Notes: generated from the sequence alone by a model not told the origin. A DNA stretch of 64,000 nt from Lentisphaerota bacterium (GCA_015061815.1 SUVW01000011.1:20568-84567); one strand, 5' to 3'. Positions 9,014 to 18,263 are shown, numbered from the stretch's first letter. Numbers and translations: made by a program.

Positions 9014-9547
9014 TCAACCGACAGATTTTCCTTCTTTCAGCACGATACGCTCATCAACATACCGGATACCCTTGCCTTTGTACGGTTCAGGTTTGCGGAA
9101 ACGGCGGATCTGTGCGGCTGTCTCGCCAACGAGCTGCTTGTCACAGCCCTCGACCATGATTTTGTTTTCCGGAGTAACTGTAACTTTGACACCGGCAGGG
9201 ATCGCAAACTCAATAGGATGCGAATATCCCAGCGACAGGTTCAGCTTGCTGCCGGCAACCGCCGCTTTGTAACCGATACCAACGATCTGCAGTTCCTTGC
9301 GGAAACCCTGCGAAACACCGATGACCATGTTCTGAATCAGACTGCGGGCCAGACCGTGCATTGCGTTAGCTTTGCGGGTCTCATCGGCCGCACTGACCAG
9401 AACCTGATTCTCTTTCACCTCGGCGGTGACATGGGGCGGCATGGCCATCGAAAGCTTTTCTTTGCCTTCGACAACGATATTGCCATCCGCAATCGTCACT
9501 TTGACGCCGGAAGGTATATCAATAGGTTTTTTACCAATACGGGACAT
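9014..9547 (-). CDS. rplF: 50S ribosomal protein L6
   Basis: A 177-residue L6: MSRIGKKPIDIPSGVKVTI at the N-terminus, GVSQGFRKELQIVGIGYKA in the middle, and PEPYKGKGIRYVDE at the C-terminal domain. Gene order rpsH-rplF-rplR is standard. Confidence 0.97.
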   Translation of the reverse strand: MSRIGKKPIDIPSGVKVTIADGNIVVEGKEKLSMAMPPHVTAEVKENQVLVSAADETRKANAMHGLARSLIQNMVIGVSQGFRKELQIVGIGYKAAVAGSKLNLSLGYSHPIEFAIPAGVKVTVTPENKIMVEGCDKQLVGETAAQIRRFRKPEPYKGKGIRYVDERIVLKEGKSVG

Positions 9548-9571
9548 GATTTTATTTTCCCACGTTATTAA

Positions 9572-9967
9572 TTACCAGACACGGCAGAGAATTTCACCGC
9601 CGACATTCTCTCTGGCAGCTTTGCGGCCGCTCATAACACCTTTGGGTGTGGAGAGAACGACAATACCCAGACCGTTGCGGACACGCGGAATCTCACGGCT
9701 GCCGCAATGCACACGGCAGGAAGATTTGCTGACACGCTCGATGCCTTCAATAACCGGTTTGACACCGGCATATTTCAGCACAACGACGATCTGGCTCTTA
9801 ACACCTTCACCCTCAACACTGACGCTGGTGAGGTATCCCTCTTCTTTCAGCACCTGGGCAATCGCCAGCTTCTCTTTGGAAAGCGGAATCATAACCTTTT
9901 CCAAACCGGCAGCTGCCGCATTGCGAATCCGGGTCAGCATATCGGCGATCGGATCTTGCATACTCAT
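9572..9967 (-). CDS. rpsH: 30S ribosomal protein S8
   Basis: A 131-residue S8: MQDPIADMLTRIRNAAAAG at the start and the highly conserved end STPKGVMSGRKAARENVGGE. Two in-frame ATGs two codons apart are possible starts. In other bacteria S8 is the autoregulator of the spc operon. Confidence 0.97.
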   Translation of the reverse strand: MSMQDPIADMLTRIRNAAAAGLEKVMIPLSKEKLAIAQVLKEEGYLTSVSVEGEGVKSQIVVVLKYAGVKPVIEGIERVSKSSCRVHCGSREIPRVRNGLGIVVLSTPKGVMSGRKAARENVGGEILCRVW

Positions 9968-9992
9968 AACTTTTTCCCTTTCACCTTATTAC

Positions 9993-10178
9993 TTACCAAC
10001 TCGCTTTGGTAACGCCCGGGATCTGACCTTTGGAAGCCATCTCACGGAAGCAGATACGGCAAAGCTGAAATTTACCGATGTAGGCACGCGGCCGACCACA
10101 CGCTTTGCAGCGGGTGTAGTTCCGGACTGGGAACTTGTTGGGGCGGTTCGCCTTGACAATCAAACTGAGTTTAGCCAT
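9993..10178 (-). CDS. rpsN: 30S ribosomal protein S14, zinc-ribbon type
   Basis: A 61-residue short S14 with two CxxC pairs (CKACG and CRICF), that is, the zinc-binding (type Z) form. The end [11 protein letters not shown] is typical. It lies between rplE and rpsH. Confidence 0.97.
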   Translation of the reverse strand: MAKLSLIVKANRPNKFPVRNYTRCKACGRPRAYIGKFQLCRICFREMASKGQIPGVTKASW

Positions 10179-10196
10179 TTTGTTCTACCCCTTTTA

Positions 10197-10733
10197 TTAT
10201 TCCGCGAACGGAACTTCCATCATTTTCAGAAGCTCACGGGCACCCTCGTCATTGGCGGCGGTGGTGACGATCGCGATGTTAACACCCAGCGGATATTTCA
10301 ATTTATCCGCATCGACCTCGGTGAAAACCGATACATCCTGAATACCCATGTTGTAGTTCCCCACTCCGTCAAAACCGGTTTTGGGGATACCGCGAAAGTC
10401 GCGCACACGCGGCAAAGCGTTGTGAACGAAGCGATCCAGGAACTCATACATGCGGCTGCCGCGCAGAGTGACCATCACACCGACCGGCATACCGACACGC
10501 AGTTTGAAGTTTGAAACGTTTTTACGCGCCTTGCAGACGATCGGTTTCTGACCGGTCATGGCAGCGATGTGCTTCTGCGCTTCAGCAAAAGCATCACGTT
10601 CTTTATCAGATCCGATACCGGTAGAGATAACGATCTTCTCGATTTTCGGAATCTGCATCACATTTTTGATGCCGAGTTTTTCGGCCAACGCGGAACGGAC
10701 TTCCTCGTTATACTTTTTCTTCATATCAGGCAT
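10197..10733 (-). CDS. rplE: 50S ribosomal protein L5
   Basis: A 178-residue L5, which binds 5S rRNA: MQIPKIEKIVISTGIG, MTGQKPIVCKARKNVSNFKL, and ALPRVRDFRGIPKTGFDG. It begins 6 bases after the rplX stop. Confidence 0.97.
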   Translation of the reverse strand: MPDMKKKYNEEVRSALAEKLGIKNVMQIPKIEKIVISTGIGSDKERDAFAEAQKHIAAMTGQKPIVCKARKNVSNFKLRVGMPVGVMVTLRGSRMYEFLDRFVHNALPRVRDFRGIPKTGFDGVGNYNMGIQDVSVFTEVDADKLKYPLGVNIAIVTTAANDEGARELLKMMEVPFAE

Positions 10734-10739
10734 GATAAA

Positions 10740-11054
10740 CTACTCCGTCTTGGCTTTCGCCGCCGCTTTCGCAGCACGGCGGGCGTTTTTCGCCTCAAGT
10801 TTCGCCTTTTTGCTCTCCTCGGTCAGAGTGACGTTGGAAACGGCAACTGAGACTGCACGCTCGACCAAACCGCCATTCGGGTTGGCTTTGCTCTTTTTCA
10901 CGGTACGTTTGCCGAGCTTGCTTTCACCTTTGGTCAACTCAAGCACGACACGCTCTTTGGCGGGCAGAATGGCAGTGACCGTCGCTTCGGCACCTTTGAA
11001 GTTGCCGGCATTGACCACCACTTTATCGCCTTTTTTGACATGGAACGTATTCAT
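10740..11054 (-). CDS. rplX: 50S ribosomal protein L24
   Basis: A 104-residue L24 with the N-terminal KOW motif (FHVKKGDKVVVNAGNFKG) and an Ala/Lys-rich C-terminal tail (ARRAAKAAAKAKTE). Its start shares one base with the rplN stop (TAATG). Confidence 0.95.
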   Translation of the reverse strand: MNTFHVKKGDKVVVNAGNFKGAEATVTAILPAKERVVLELTKGESKLGKRTVKKSKANPNGGLVERAVSVAVSNVTLTEESKKAKLEAKNARRAAKAAAKAKTE

Positions 11055-11419
11055 TACAGCACCTCCGGCGCAAGTGAGATGATCTTCATAAAGTTCTTCT
11101 CACGCAGTTCGCGCGCAACGGGTCCGAAAATACGGGTCCCGATGGGATTGTTTTCCTTGTCGATAACCACAGCGGCATTCTCATCGAAACTCAAATAAGA
11201 ACCGTCGGGACGACGAATTTTAGCTTTGGTGCGGACGATGACCGCCCGGACCCGCTGACGACGTTTGACCGTACCGTCCGGCAGCGCGGTTTCCACCGCA
11301 GCACTGATCACATCACCAACGTGAGCGATCTTTTTTGCCTGACCGAGAACGTTGATCGTCAGCAGCGACTTGGCACCGGAATTATCGGCGACTTCAAGAA
11401 TGGTTTGCGTCTGAATCAT
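11054..11419 (-). CDS. rplN: 50S ribosomal protein L14
   Basis: A 121-residue L14: [20 protein letters not shown] at the start, then [21 protein letters not shown] and [20 protein letters not shown]. Gene order rpsQ-rplN-rplX is standard. Confidence 0.97.
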   Translation of the reverse strand: MIQTQTILEVADNSGAKSLLTINVLGQAKKIAHVGDVISAAVETALPDGTVKRRQRVRAVIVRTKAKIRRPDGSYLSFDENAAVVIDKENNPIGTRIFGPVARELREKNFMKIISLAPEVL

Positions 11420-11425
11420 TATTCG

Positions 11426-11698
11426 TTACTCCTGTACGGCGCGGCTGATGATCTCGACCAACCGCCAGCATTTGTTACGGCTGATGGGACGGGTCTCGCT
11501 GATGCGGACGGTATCGCCCTTTTTAGCCTCATTTTTCTCATCATGAACAGCAAATTTTTTGCTGACTTTGACGACCTTGCGGTACAACGGGTGAGTGGTA
11601 CGGCGTTCGACCTTCACAATGATGGTCTTTTCCTGCACGTCACTGACGACGACGCCGACCCGCTCTTTGCGGTTACCGCGAACAGTATTCTCGCTCAT
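11426..11698 (-). CDS. rpsQ: 30S ribosomal protein S17
   Basis: A 90-residue S17: [20 protein letters not shown], then [19 protein letters not shown] and [20 protein letters not shown]. Its start overlaps the rpmC stop by one base (TAATG). Confidence 0.97.
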   Translation of the reverse strand: MSENTVRGNRKERVGVVVSDVQEKTIIVKVERRTTHPLYRKVVKVSKKFAVHDEKNEAKKGDTVRISETRPISRNKCWRLVEIISRAVQE

Positions 11699-11901
11699 TA
11701 CTTCACCTCGGCGTTAGCTTTCCGCACAGCCAGTTCGGTCAGGCAGCGAGCGATGTCGCGGCGGACCTCACGGACACGGGCGGTTTTCTCCAGCTGACCG
11801 GTACGGGACTGGATCTTCAAATTCAACTTCTCCCGCTTGAAATCAACCACTTTCGCAGTCAATTCGGCGTCGGTCATTTCACGAATTTCTTTGTTCTTCA
11901 T
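11698..11901 (-). CDS. rpmC: 50S ribosomal protein L29
   Basis: A 67-residue L29: [20 protein letters not shown] followed by [20 protein letters not shown] and DIARCLTEL. It lies between rplP and rpsQ. Confidence 0.95.
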   Translation of the reverse strand: MKNKEIREMTDAELTAKVVDFKREKLNLKIQSRTGQLEKTARVREVRRDIARCLTELAVRKANAEVK

Positions 11902-11914
11902 TTTATGGCCTCAC

Positions 11915-12328
11915 TCAAGCTTCGCGTGACAAAAATTTGCAACGCACGCACAGCTTGTTGGCGGCGCGGCTCATGGCCTCTTTGGCCACTGCTTCGCTGC
12001 AACCGGAAATTTCAAACAGAACACGTCCGGGAAGAACCGGTGCTACCCAGCCTTCAACGGCTCCTTTTCCTTTACCCATACGTACTTCCAACGGCTTCTT
12101 GGTGAAGGACCGATAGGGGAACATACGGATCCACACACGGCCGCGACGTTTCAGGTGACGGTTGATCGCCACACGTGCAGCCTCGATCTGATTGTTGGTA
12201 ATGTATCCGCGAGTCAGGGTCTGCAACGCGAAATCGCCGAAATCGACCTTATTGTTGGTCGTGGCGAGTCCGGCGTTACTTCCGCGCTGAACCTTTCTGT
12301 ACTTTACCCTTTTTGGCATTAACGGCAT
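11915..12328 (-). CDS. rplP: 50S ribosomal protein L16
   Basis: A 137-residue L16: [13 protein letters not shown] near the N-terminus, [40 protein letters not shown]. Two in-frame ATGs (12328 and 12319) are possible. Either way the start lies about 45-53 bases inside the 3-prime end of rpsC, a longer overlap than is usual in this operon. Confidence 0.96.
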   Translation of the reverse strand: MPLMPKRVKYRKVQRGSNAGLATTNNKVDFGDFALQTLTRGYITNNQIEAARVAINRHLKRRGRVWIRMFPYRSFTKKPLEVRMGKGKGAVEGWVAPVLPGRVLFEISGCSEAVAKEAMSRAANKLCVRCKFLSREA

Positions 12329-12983
12329 AATTTTCTTCCTCCGCAGAGTCCTTATGACAAATCCAAACCTTGACGCCGATCTTTCCGGCAGTCGTGTTCG
12401 CCTCTATGAAACCGTAGTCGATATTCGCTTTCAACGTGTGAAGCGGTACCCGACCCTCTTTGTACTGCTCTTCACGGGCAAGCTCGGCTCCGCCCAGACG
12501 ACCGGCACAATTGATCTTGATACCATCGGCACCCATATCCATCGCGGACTGGATGGCGCGCTTCATGGCACGGCGGAAACCGATACGGCGCTCGAGCTGT
12601 TGAGCAACGCTCTCGGCAACAAGCTGCGCGCAGGTTTCAGCGCGACGCATTTCAGCGACTTCGACGAAGATTTCCTTATCAGCAGCCAATTTCGCCACTG
12701 CCGCACGCAGGGTATCCAGCTCGGCACCTTTTTTGCCGATCAGAACGCCGGGGCGGGCGGAAACAATGGTGATACGCACGCGATTGGCAAAACGCTCAAT
12801 CTGAATGCGGGCGATCGCTGCTGCAGCGAATTTTTCCTTGATAAATTTACGGATCTTCTGGTCCTCCTGGAGCCAGTCACCGAACTGGGTCTTTCCGGCA
12901 ATTTTCTTGTCGGAGAACCAACGGGATTCCCAGTTTTTGGTCAAGGCGGTTCTCAAACCGATCGGATTAACTTTCTGTCCCAC
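12276..12983 (-). CDS. rpsC: 30S ribosomal protein S3
   Basis: A 235-residue S3: [20 protein letters not shown] at the start, the KH-domain text [17 protein letters not shown], and [20 protein letters not shown]. The C-terminal 15-17 residues (Lys/Gly-rich) are encoded by sequence that also encodes the first residues of L16 in another frame. Confidence 0.97.
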   Translation of the reverse strand: MGQKVNPIGLRTALTKNWESRWFSDKKIAGKTQFGDWLQEDQKIRKFIKEKFAAAAIARIQIERFANRVRITIVSARPGVLIGKKGAELDTLRAAVAKLAADKEIFVEVAEMRRAETCAQLVAESVAQQLERRIGFRRAMKRAIQSAMDMGADGIKINCAGRLGGAELAREEQYKEGRVPLHTLKANIDYGFIEANTTAGKIGVKVWICHKDSAEEENYAVNAKKGKVQKGSARK

Positions 12984-12997
12984 GATTTGTTCCTTCC

Positions 12998-13330
12998 TCA
13001 GTTATCAGTCAAAATGACTTCAAAGTGACTGGTACGTTTACGGATGCGACCAGCCGAACCGCGCGCTTTTGCGCGGAACCGGCGAATGATCGGTCCCGGA
13101 CTGACCAAGGCTGCTTTTACGGTAAGCACCTTGCGGTTGACGTCCATATTATTCTCGGCGTTGGCAACGGCGGAGCGCAGGGTCTTGCCGATCAGAGCCG
13201 CCGCTTTACGCGGGCTCAAATCAACGATCGCCAACGCTTCAACCACGCTTTTCCCCTGGATCAAGCGTGACATGTGCCGCGCTTTTTCCGGAGAGATCCG
13301 GACGTTTTTAGTTAAAGCTCTTACTTCCAT
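12998..13330 (-). CDS. rplV: 50S ribosomal protein L22
   Basis: A 110-residue L22 starting [20 protein letters not shown], with [20 protein letters not shown] and the conserved C-terminal hairpin [21 protein letters not shown] chose ATG 13330 because it gives the family N-terminus; a longer frame runs 24 codons upstream. This is the first gene of the operon. The genes that usually precede it (rpsJ, rplC, rplD, rplW, rplB, rpsS) are not in the window. Confidence 0.96.
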   Translation of the reverse strand: MEVRALTKNVRISPEKARHMSRLIQGKSVVEALAIVDLSPRKAAALIGKTLRSAVANAENNMDVNRKVLTVKAALVSPGPIIRRFRAKARGSAGRIRKRTSHFEVILTDN

Positions 13331-13876
13331 AATCTGCTTTCTTTCGTTTTTTCCTCCAAGCCGTATCCTTTTTCCCGGCGGGAGCGTTTCCGCCGTTTGC
13401 AACGGCCCGACTCTTTACCATCTTCCGGAACTTTGCGGTCATCTCCTTCCCAAGAGCACCGCCACCGGGAACCGCGTTTTTCGCACGTTCCTGTTATATA
13501 TAAGGAACACGCGATCCCCTGCCGGACCGGAAGCCGGCACTTTGCAAAATTGCGGGCACGTCACGATACGCTGTCGCCCGGCTCCATTTACAGCATCTTT
13601 TTAATGAAGCCGCGCCTGCAACGCACCGTTTCAACCACATTTTGCGCATCTCACAGGGGTACAAAAAATCCCTTCCCCACTGTTGAAGATTATATAAAAT
13701 ACCACGCAAAAACGGTTTTATCAAGTTTTTTCTTTAAAAAATACGTTTTTTTGACTTTTTTTTAAAGAAAAGTCCCCGTTTTCGCCATTTTTCCTCAAAA
13801 AAACAGCTTTTCTTTCCGTTTTTACCATCCGGAACCTCTTTTTACGCCGCTTTATCGGGAATCAGCTGCCAGCCCG
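13331..13876 (-). other. Leader and upstream region of the rplV operon
   Basis: About 550 bases without a supportable gene. A promoter for the ribosomal operon lies at 13696-13724, so the mRNA has a leader of about 350 bases before rplV, long enough for an autoregulatory structure. I could not define one. A very AT-rich tract at 13720-13770 lies upstream of the promoter. Open frames here have no ribosomal or other recognisable sequence. Confidence 0.4.
13696..13724 (-). promoter_or_regulatory. Promoter of the rplV-cmk operon
   Basis: On the minus strand TTGATA (13719-13724), 17 bases, TATTTT (13696-13701), followed by another TATAAT-like stretch. The spacer ends in TTTTTGCGTGG; the promoter at 55811-55839 has almost the same TTTTTTGCGTGA-TATTTT text. 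An AT tract upstream could act as an UP element. Confidence 0.6.
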
Positions 13877-14001
13877 GTGTGGTTCTGACCGTTATTGCGT
13901 GATTGACAAATCATAATGTATGTGATATATATTCTTACGTTTGCCATCATCGCAATCAACGAATAGTTAATGCAATTTTTACAAAACCCGGAACATTGCC
14001 C
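13877..14001 (+). repeat. Dispersed repeat R1, copy E
   Basis: About 125 bases matching the right half of the R1 element at 55254-55556: ATTGACAAATCATAATGT, GTTTGCCATCATCGCAATC, and an end like GGAACATTGCC. It includes TTGACA, 17 bases, TATATA reading right (13902-13930). It lies just past the 3-prime end of the activase gene, which runs on the other strand. Confidence 0.7.
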
Positions 14002-14011
14002 ATAAAAAACC

Positions 14012-14905
14012 TTATCTCACGACAGCAAGGTTATATCCGGCCAGGATCTCTGCATTCCGGGCCAGTTCCCCGTCATCTGTCACCGGCACATCAGGCATGG
14101 TATTGCGTATCCCGCAGGCAGCATATTTATTCCCCGCCATTGAATAATACGGGAGCAGCCGTACGCGCGGCGGTTCCGGCAGCGATGCCAGAAATTTCCC
14201 GGCGGCATGAATATCGGCCGGGGTATTGTTCAAAGAGGGCACTTGCAGCATCCTGACTTCTATATTACATTTTTCCGAACTCAATTTGCGGAGATTTTCC
14301 AATACCGGCATATTTGAACTGCCGGTAAATCTTTTATGTTTTTCATCATCAACACACTTCAAATCATATAGAAAAATATCAGTCAGAGATAAAATTTTTT
14401 CAAAACTTTTCCAGGGTACGCAACCGCAGGTTTCTACAGCTGAATGGATATTTTCCTCTTTGAGTGCGAGCAAAATTTCATGCAGAAAATCCGCCTGAAG
14501 CAGCGGTTCGCCCCCCGAAAATGTCACACCGCCGTCACTGCCGTAGTAATCACGATCTTTCAATACGGCATCAATTATCTCTCCGGCGGAACACTCTTTG
14601 CCTGCCATTTTCAACACTCCGGGGAAGCACTTATCCGCACACTTGCCGCATAAAATACACTTGCTGCGATCAAAAAAATGTCTGTTTTCTCTGATGGAAA
14701 AACATTTTTCCGGACAAACGGCCACACAATTACCATCAAGCAGACATTTTTCCGGGGTGTAAAGCAGTTCCGGGGCGGCAGAATGCGATTCCGGATTGTG
14801 ACACCAGATGCAGCGCAACGGGCATCCTTTCAAAAACACCGTTGTCCTGATCCCCGGACCATCGTGCAGTGAAAAACGTGCAATATCAAAAACTCTGCCC
14901 GTCAT
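14012..14905 (-). CDS. Glycyl-radical enzyme activating protein (radical SAM)
   Basis: A 297-residue radical SAM activase that installs the glycyl radical on its partner enzyme. CPLRCIWC supplies the CxxxCxxC cluster site (C28, C32, C35). Two more ferredoxin-like clusters follow (CLLDGNCVAVCPEKC and CILCGKCADKCFPG), the architecture of activases for dehydratase/decarboxylase-type glycyl-radical enzymes rather than PflA itself. DGGVTFSGGEPLLQ is the usual GGE motif. ATG 14905 overlaps the stop of the enzyme gene as ATGA, so the two are coupled. An upstream in-frame start is less likely. Confidence 0.93.
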   Translation of the reverse strand: MTGRVFDIARFSLHDGPGIRTTVFLKGCPLRCIWCHNPESHSAAPELLYTPEKCLLDGNCVAVCPEKCFSIRENRHFFDRSKCILCGKCADKCFPGVLKMAGKECSAGEIIDAVLKDRDYYGSDGGVTFSGGEPLLQADFLHEILLALKEENIHSAVETCGCVPWKSFEKILSLTDIFLYDLKCVDDEKHKRFTGSSNMPVLENLRKLSSEKCNIEVRMLQVPSLNNTPADIHAAGKFLASLPEPPRVRLLPYYSMAGNKYAACGIRNTMPDVPVTDDGELARNAEILAGYNLAVVR

Positions 14906-17085
14906 AAACTCTCCAATGCAGTCCGGTTGATTATCATATCCTGCCACTCTCTGGAAAGAGTCGCAAAACGGGCAGACCAACCGGAAACCCGGACCGCCAG
15001 ATTCGGGAAACGGTCAGGATCTTTTTGTGCCTCTTTGAGGACCTCCGCATCGACCGTATCAATCTGCAGATACATTCCCCGCTTTTTCAGAAACACCCGC
15101 AGCACCTGTGCCAGAACTCCTGCCGCATCCGGCACTTTGCGAAATCCGGCACTCAACCGCAGATCAAGCGGGCAACCATTGGGCATCCGGATGAAATTCA
15201 TACGGCAGTAGGAATTCAGAACTGCGCTTAAAGAGGATTTATCGGTACCGGGAGTCGGACTCAAATTAGGAGCAAGGAAGCGGCCCTTATTCATCCCGAA
15301 AGCGGTCGCCTTGCGGTATCCGGCATAGCTTATCTCTCTGCCGAATGTACTTACCCCGACCAGAGTTTTTATCTCATTGACCTGCCCGATACTTTCAAAT
15401 ATACCGGCGCAATCATCAAAAACCCTTTGCAGCATCAAATCCGCTTCTTCATTATCATTGCCGTAAAAGGAGAGCGTATTGGAGATCTCTTTCTGCAAAA
15501 GTTCTTCTCCGTGCCAGTCATTATCAATGATCCGGATCAACTCCGTCAGCGGAATTTTTTTCTGTTCAAATACGATTTTCCGGATGGCATACAAACTGTT
15601 GGCCACATCAGGAAGCCCGCCCATATGCAAACCTTCCACCGCGTATTTTGCCCCGTGCAGAGTGTATGAACAACCGCTTTGACGGCACGAAGGCATCAAC
15701 AGCGACAGAACCACATCTGCATGCGGATATGCTGTATCAGGATAACTGCCGGGGTCCCCGGCATTCTTGCCCTTCAGCGCAACTTTGGTCCGGATCTTCT
15801 CTTTCAGCTCCTGTGCCATAACTTTGACCCTGTCGAGAAATTTCCCGTACAACTCTTCAAAGCTGCACTCTGCTTTAATTTCAGTCAATACTTCCTGAAA
15901 CGGCAAAAGAATATCCATCGGCTGATACGAGAAGCGGGTTTTCCCGGGAATGATTATTTCCCAGCAGCCGTCATTGGTAAAAGTTCTTGCTTCATCCTCC
16001 GGGAAATTCTGCCGGCGAAGTGCCTCTAAAATCACCTCTTCATTATAAACCGACACGATACCGCCGCCAAGCAGCTGAACTTCAGCGATCTTGCGGAAAA
16101 GTTTATCAGAGGTGTATTTATTCAACCGCACAGTCACCGGATAATCACTTATGTGAAGCTCTTTCACCACATCAAGCACCAGAAAAGTCACTTCATTTTC
16201 AATATGCCTGCCTTCTGCATCAATACCGCTGAGAATGATATTCTGATAATACTGGGCATCTCCACCGGGGATTGAGCCGGCGGCAGCTTTCAACCCGAAA
16301 CACCATTCAGAACCTTTTATCCAGAAGTGAGCGAGATACTCCCGGGCTTCCTGCAGAGAGATGATCCCTGCGGCCAAATCTTTTTCCAGATACGGTCCGA
16401 GCAATTCATCTATCCTGCCGATGCCCGGCCAATTGCCGCACAGACGCTGAAACTCAAAAAAACACCATAATGACTGCAGTGCTTCCACAAAAGTTTCCGG
16501 AGGATTTTCCGGGACATTCTGCAAATTGACAATTACTGACCGGATATTTTTTTCATACTTTTTATTTTCCGGCATTTCAAGCAGTTTCTGATATTCACCG
16601 ATATATCTTCTGCACCAGATCCGCATAGCCCGGATCGTGTGAAGTGTACCATTATAAAATGCGTGCTTATATTCCGGGGCATGAGATTTATAACCGTTTA
16701 TCTCTTTTTCCAAACCGGAAAGACCGAGTTTGACAGCATCAATAAAATCCACCGTTGTATGACTGATGCAGGAAAAATTATTTCGGCTTCCGGGGGCAGA
16801 CAAAGCCGGTATCCGGTGGGAAATTGCCTCTTTTAACGGAGCATTGCCGGCGAGAAGTTCGGCCGGATTGATCTCAAGCGGCACTTTTTGAGCGATCAGC
16901 ACCGCGCATTTGCCATGCCGTTCTTCGGCAGGCAAATCATATTCTTCCAGTGAAAAATCAGCCGGAAACATACGATCAAAATATTTACCGGTCAAATAAT
17001 CAGCGGCCAACTGCAATGTTTCATCACAAAGTGTATATTTTTCACTCTTGAACAACGGGTTCAATTGTATGTTGCGACCATTCAT
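14902..17085 (-). CDS. Glycyl-radical enzyme (PFL2-like), substrate unknown
   Basis: A 727-residue member of the pyruvate formate-lyase/glycyl-radical family. The radical glycine is Gly702 in RVSGWSARF near the C-terminus. The thiyl cysteine is Cys374 in TNDGCWE, with Glu376 where dehydratase-type members carry their base. The single cysteine and multi-cluster activase point away from true pyruvate formate-lyase (two adjacent cysteines) and toward a dehydratase, C-N lyase or C-C lyase. AAGGAGA precedes ATG 17085; a start 16 codons upstream is poorer. It needs strictly anaerobic conditions. The activase overlaps downstream, and a TIM-barrel epimerase gene lies upstream in the same direction. 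Confidence 0.92.
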   Translation of the reverse strand: MNGRNIQLNPLFKSEKYTLCDETLQLAADYLTGKYFDRMFPADFSLEEYDLPAEERHGKCAVLIAQKVPLEINPAELLAGNAPLKEAISHRIPALSAPGSRNNFSCISHTTVDFIDAVKLGLSGLEKEINGYKSHAPEYKHAFYNGTLHTIRAMRIWCRRYIGEYQKLLEMPENKKYEKNIRSVIVNLQNVPENPPETFVEALQSLWCFFEFQRLCGNWPGIGRIDELLGPYLEKDLAAGIISLQEAREYLAHFWIKGSEWCFGLKAAAGSIPGGDAQYYQNIILSGIDAEGRHIENEVTFLVLDVVKELHISDYPVTVRLNKYTSDKLFRKIAEVQLLGGGIVSVYNEEVILEALRRQNFPEDEARTFTNDGCWEIIIPGKTRFSYQPMDILLPFQEVLTEIKAECSFEELYGKFLDRVKVMAQELKEKIRTKVALKGKNAGDPGSYPDTAYPHADVVLSLLMPSCRQSGCSYTLHGAKYAVEGLHMGGLPDVANSLYAIRKIVFEQKKIPLTELIRIIDNDWHGEELLQKEISNTLSFYGNDNEEADLMLQRVFDDCAGIFESIGQVNEIKTLVGVSTFGREISYAGYRKATAFGMNKGRFLAPNLSPTPGTDKSSLSAVLNSYCRMNFIRMPNGCPLDLRLSAGFRKVPDAAGVLAQVLRVFLKKRGMYLQIDTVDAEVLKEAQKDPDRFPNLAVRVSGWSARFATLSREWQDMIINRTALESL

Positions 17086-17201
17086 AATATTTTCTCCTTG
17101 TATGAATTGCTGCACCTGGTCATAAATATACACCTTTTTACATATAATTCTCCGCGTTTTTTATCAACTTTTGCGCATATTTTTTCTTTTTTTACATTTC
17201 C

Positions 17202-17245
17202 AAAAAAACTCCGGCACCGGAAGGCAGTGTTGCTTCCGGCCGGAG
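17202..17245 (-). terminator. Terminator after the 17269 epimerase gene
   Basis: On the minus strand CTCCGGC plus CGGAAG pairs with CTTCCGG plus GCCGGAG to form a nested stem (17209-17245), followed by seven T residues (plus-strand A run at 17202-17208). It separates the epimerase transcript from the glycyl-radical operon. Confidence 0.8.
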
Positions 17246-17268
17246 CAGATTATCGCTGAATATTCCGG

Positions 17269-18186
17269 TCAGAATCCGAGCTTGCGGAAAGTTTCAGTCA
17301 GACGTTTTATGGAATAACCGCCCACCGGAGCAAGCAGTTTGCCGGCCCAGTTTTCGCCCCAGTCCAAACAGACTTCGGTCTGGAAACTCTCCATTTCCGG
17401 GCAGGCGCGCAGTTTGGGCATAAGTTTATCCCAATCGATCGTGCCGTCAAAAGGCATTCCATGCAAATCGCCGTAACCGTCATTGTCGTGGATATGGCAG
17501 GTCACGATCCTTGACTGCATGGTTTCCAGCGCGTTGTCTTCCGGTTCGACTCCGTTTTCCCACCAGCATTTTTCAAAATATGGTTCATACTTATCCGGAG
17601 TTTTACCGGGAGCAGTACTCATGCAGTGAGCATGTCCGGTATCGTAGCATGCTCCGATATTGGGGTGATCGCCGAAGTGATTTATCAAACCCATTACTTC
17701 TTTAGCTGAATTGGGTTTTTCAAAACTGTTTTCCACCGCGATGATCATGCCGAGTTTTTCGGCAGCAGGCAGAAGTTTTTCCAGAGATTCCAAAGCGAGT
17801 TGACGCAGAGTTTCCAGCGGCACGCGATCATAACAATATTCGGCCGCGCCGACATGAACGACATAGCTTTTGCAGCCGAATCCGGCGGCGATATCCATAG
17901 CTTTGATATGATCCTGCCACATTGCCGGACGGCGGGCCGGATCGGAAGTATTCAAATCAAACCCCCTGCCGTCAAGACCGTGAACGGCAGAAAATTTCAC
18001 CTGCATATCCGCACAAAGTTTTTCCAGAAATTTCACCTGCTCCGGATCATTGATCATCCTGTCCAGCAGCCCGTTGGTGATCACAAAGCGGTCACAGCCA
18101 TTATCCGCGAACTCCCGGACCACACTGTAAAACAGCTTGTCAGAAAGTTCTGTCCATTTATAGAAAAAGTGCAATTTCTGATCCAT
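17269..18186 (-). CDS. Sugar phosphate isomerase/epimerase (xylose-isomerase-like TIM barrel)
   Basis: A 305-residue AP-endonuclease-2/xylose-isomerase-like TIM-barrel protein. Metal-site text is visible: YVVHVGAAEY, IAVENSFEKP, IGACYDTGHAHCM, and TCHIHDNDGYGDLHGMPFDG. These enzymes isomerise or epimerise keto-sugars or inositols in the cytoplasm. ATG 18186 has only a distant GGGAG upstream. It has its own promoter and terminator, so it is probably a single-gene unit. The substrate cannot be read from sequence. Confidence 0.85.
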   Translation of the reverse strand: MDQKLHFFYKWTELSDKLFYSVVREFADNGCDRFVITNGLLDRMINDPEQVKFLEKLCADMQVKFSAVHGLDGRGFDLNTSDPARRPAMWQDHIKAMDIAAGFGCKSYVVHVGAAEYCYDRVPLETLRQLALESLEKLLPAAEKLGMIIAVENSFEKPNSAKEVMGLINHFGDHPNIGACYDTGHAHCMSTAPGKTPDKYEPYFEKCWWENGVEPEDNALETMQSRIVTCHIHDNDGYGDLHGMPFDGTIDWDKLMPKLRACPEMESFQTEVCLDWGENWAGKLLAPVGGYSIKRLTETFRKLGF

Positions 18187-18263
18187 AATAAATTATACTC
18201 CCAACTTTTTTCTTCCGTCCCTCCTGCAGTCCGGGCTTGAATCATCCCGGAGTGCCTCCATCT

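Noticed and set aside
8348..9571. A 407-codon frame on the plus strand
   Set aside because: It lies opposite rpsE, rplR and rplF, whose proteins are certain; its text has no family character.
13397..13765. Open frames upstream of rplV that might be rpsS or rplB remnants
   Set aside because: No ribosomal-protein motifs are visible, and the rplV promoter lies inside the region.
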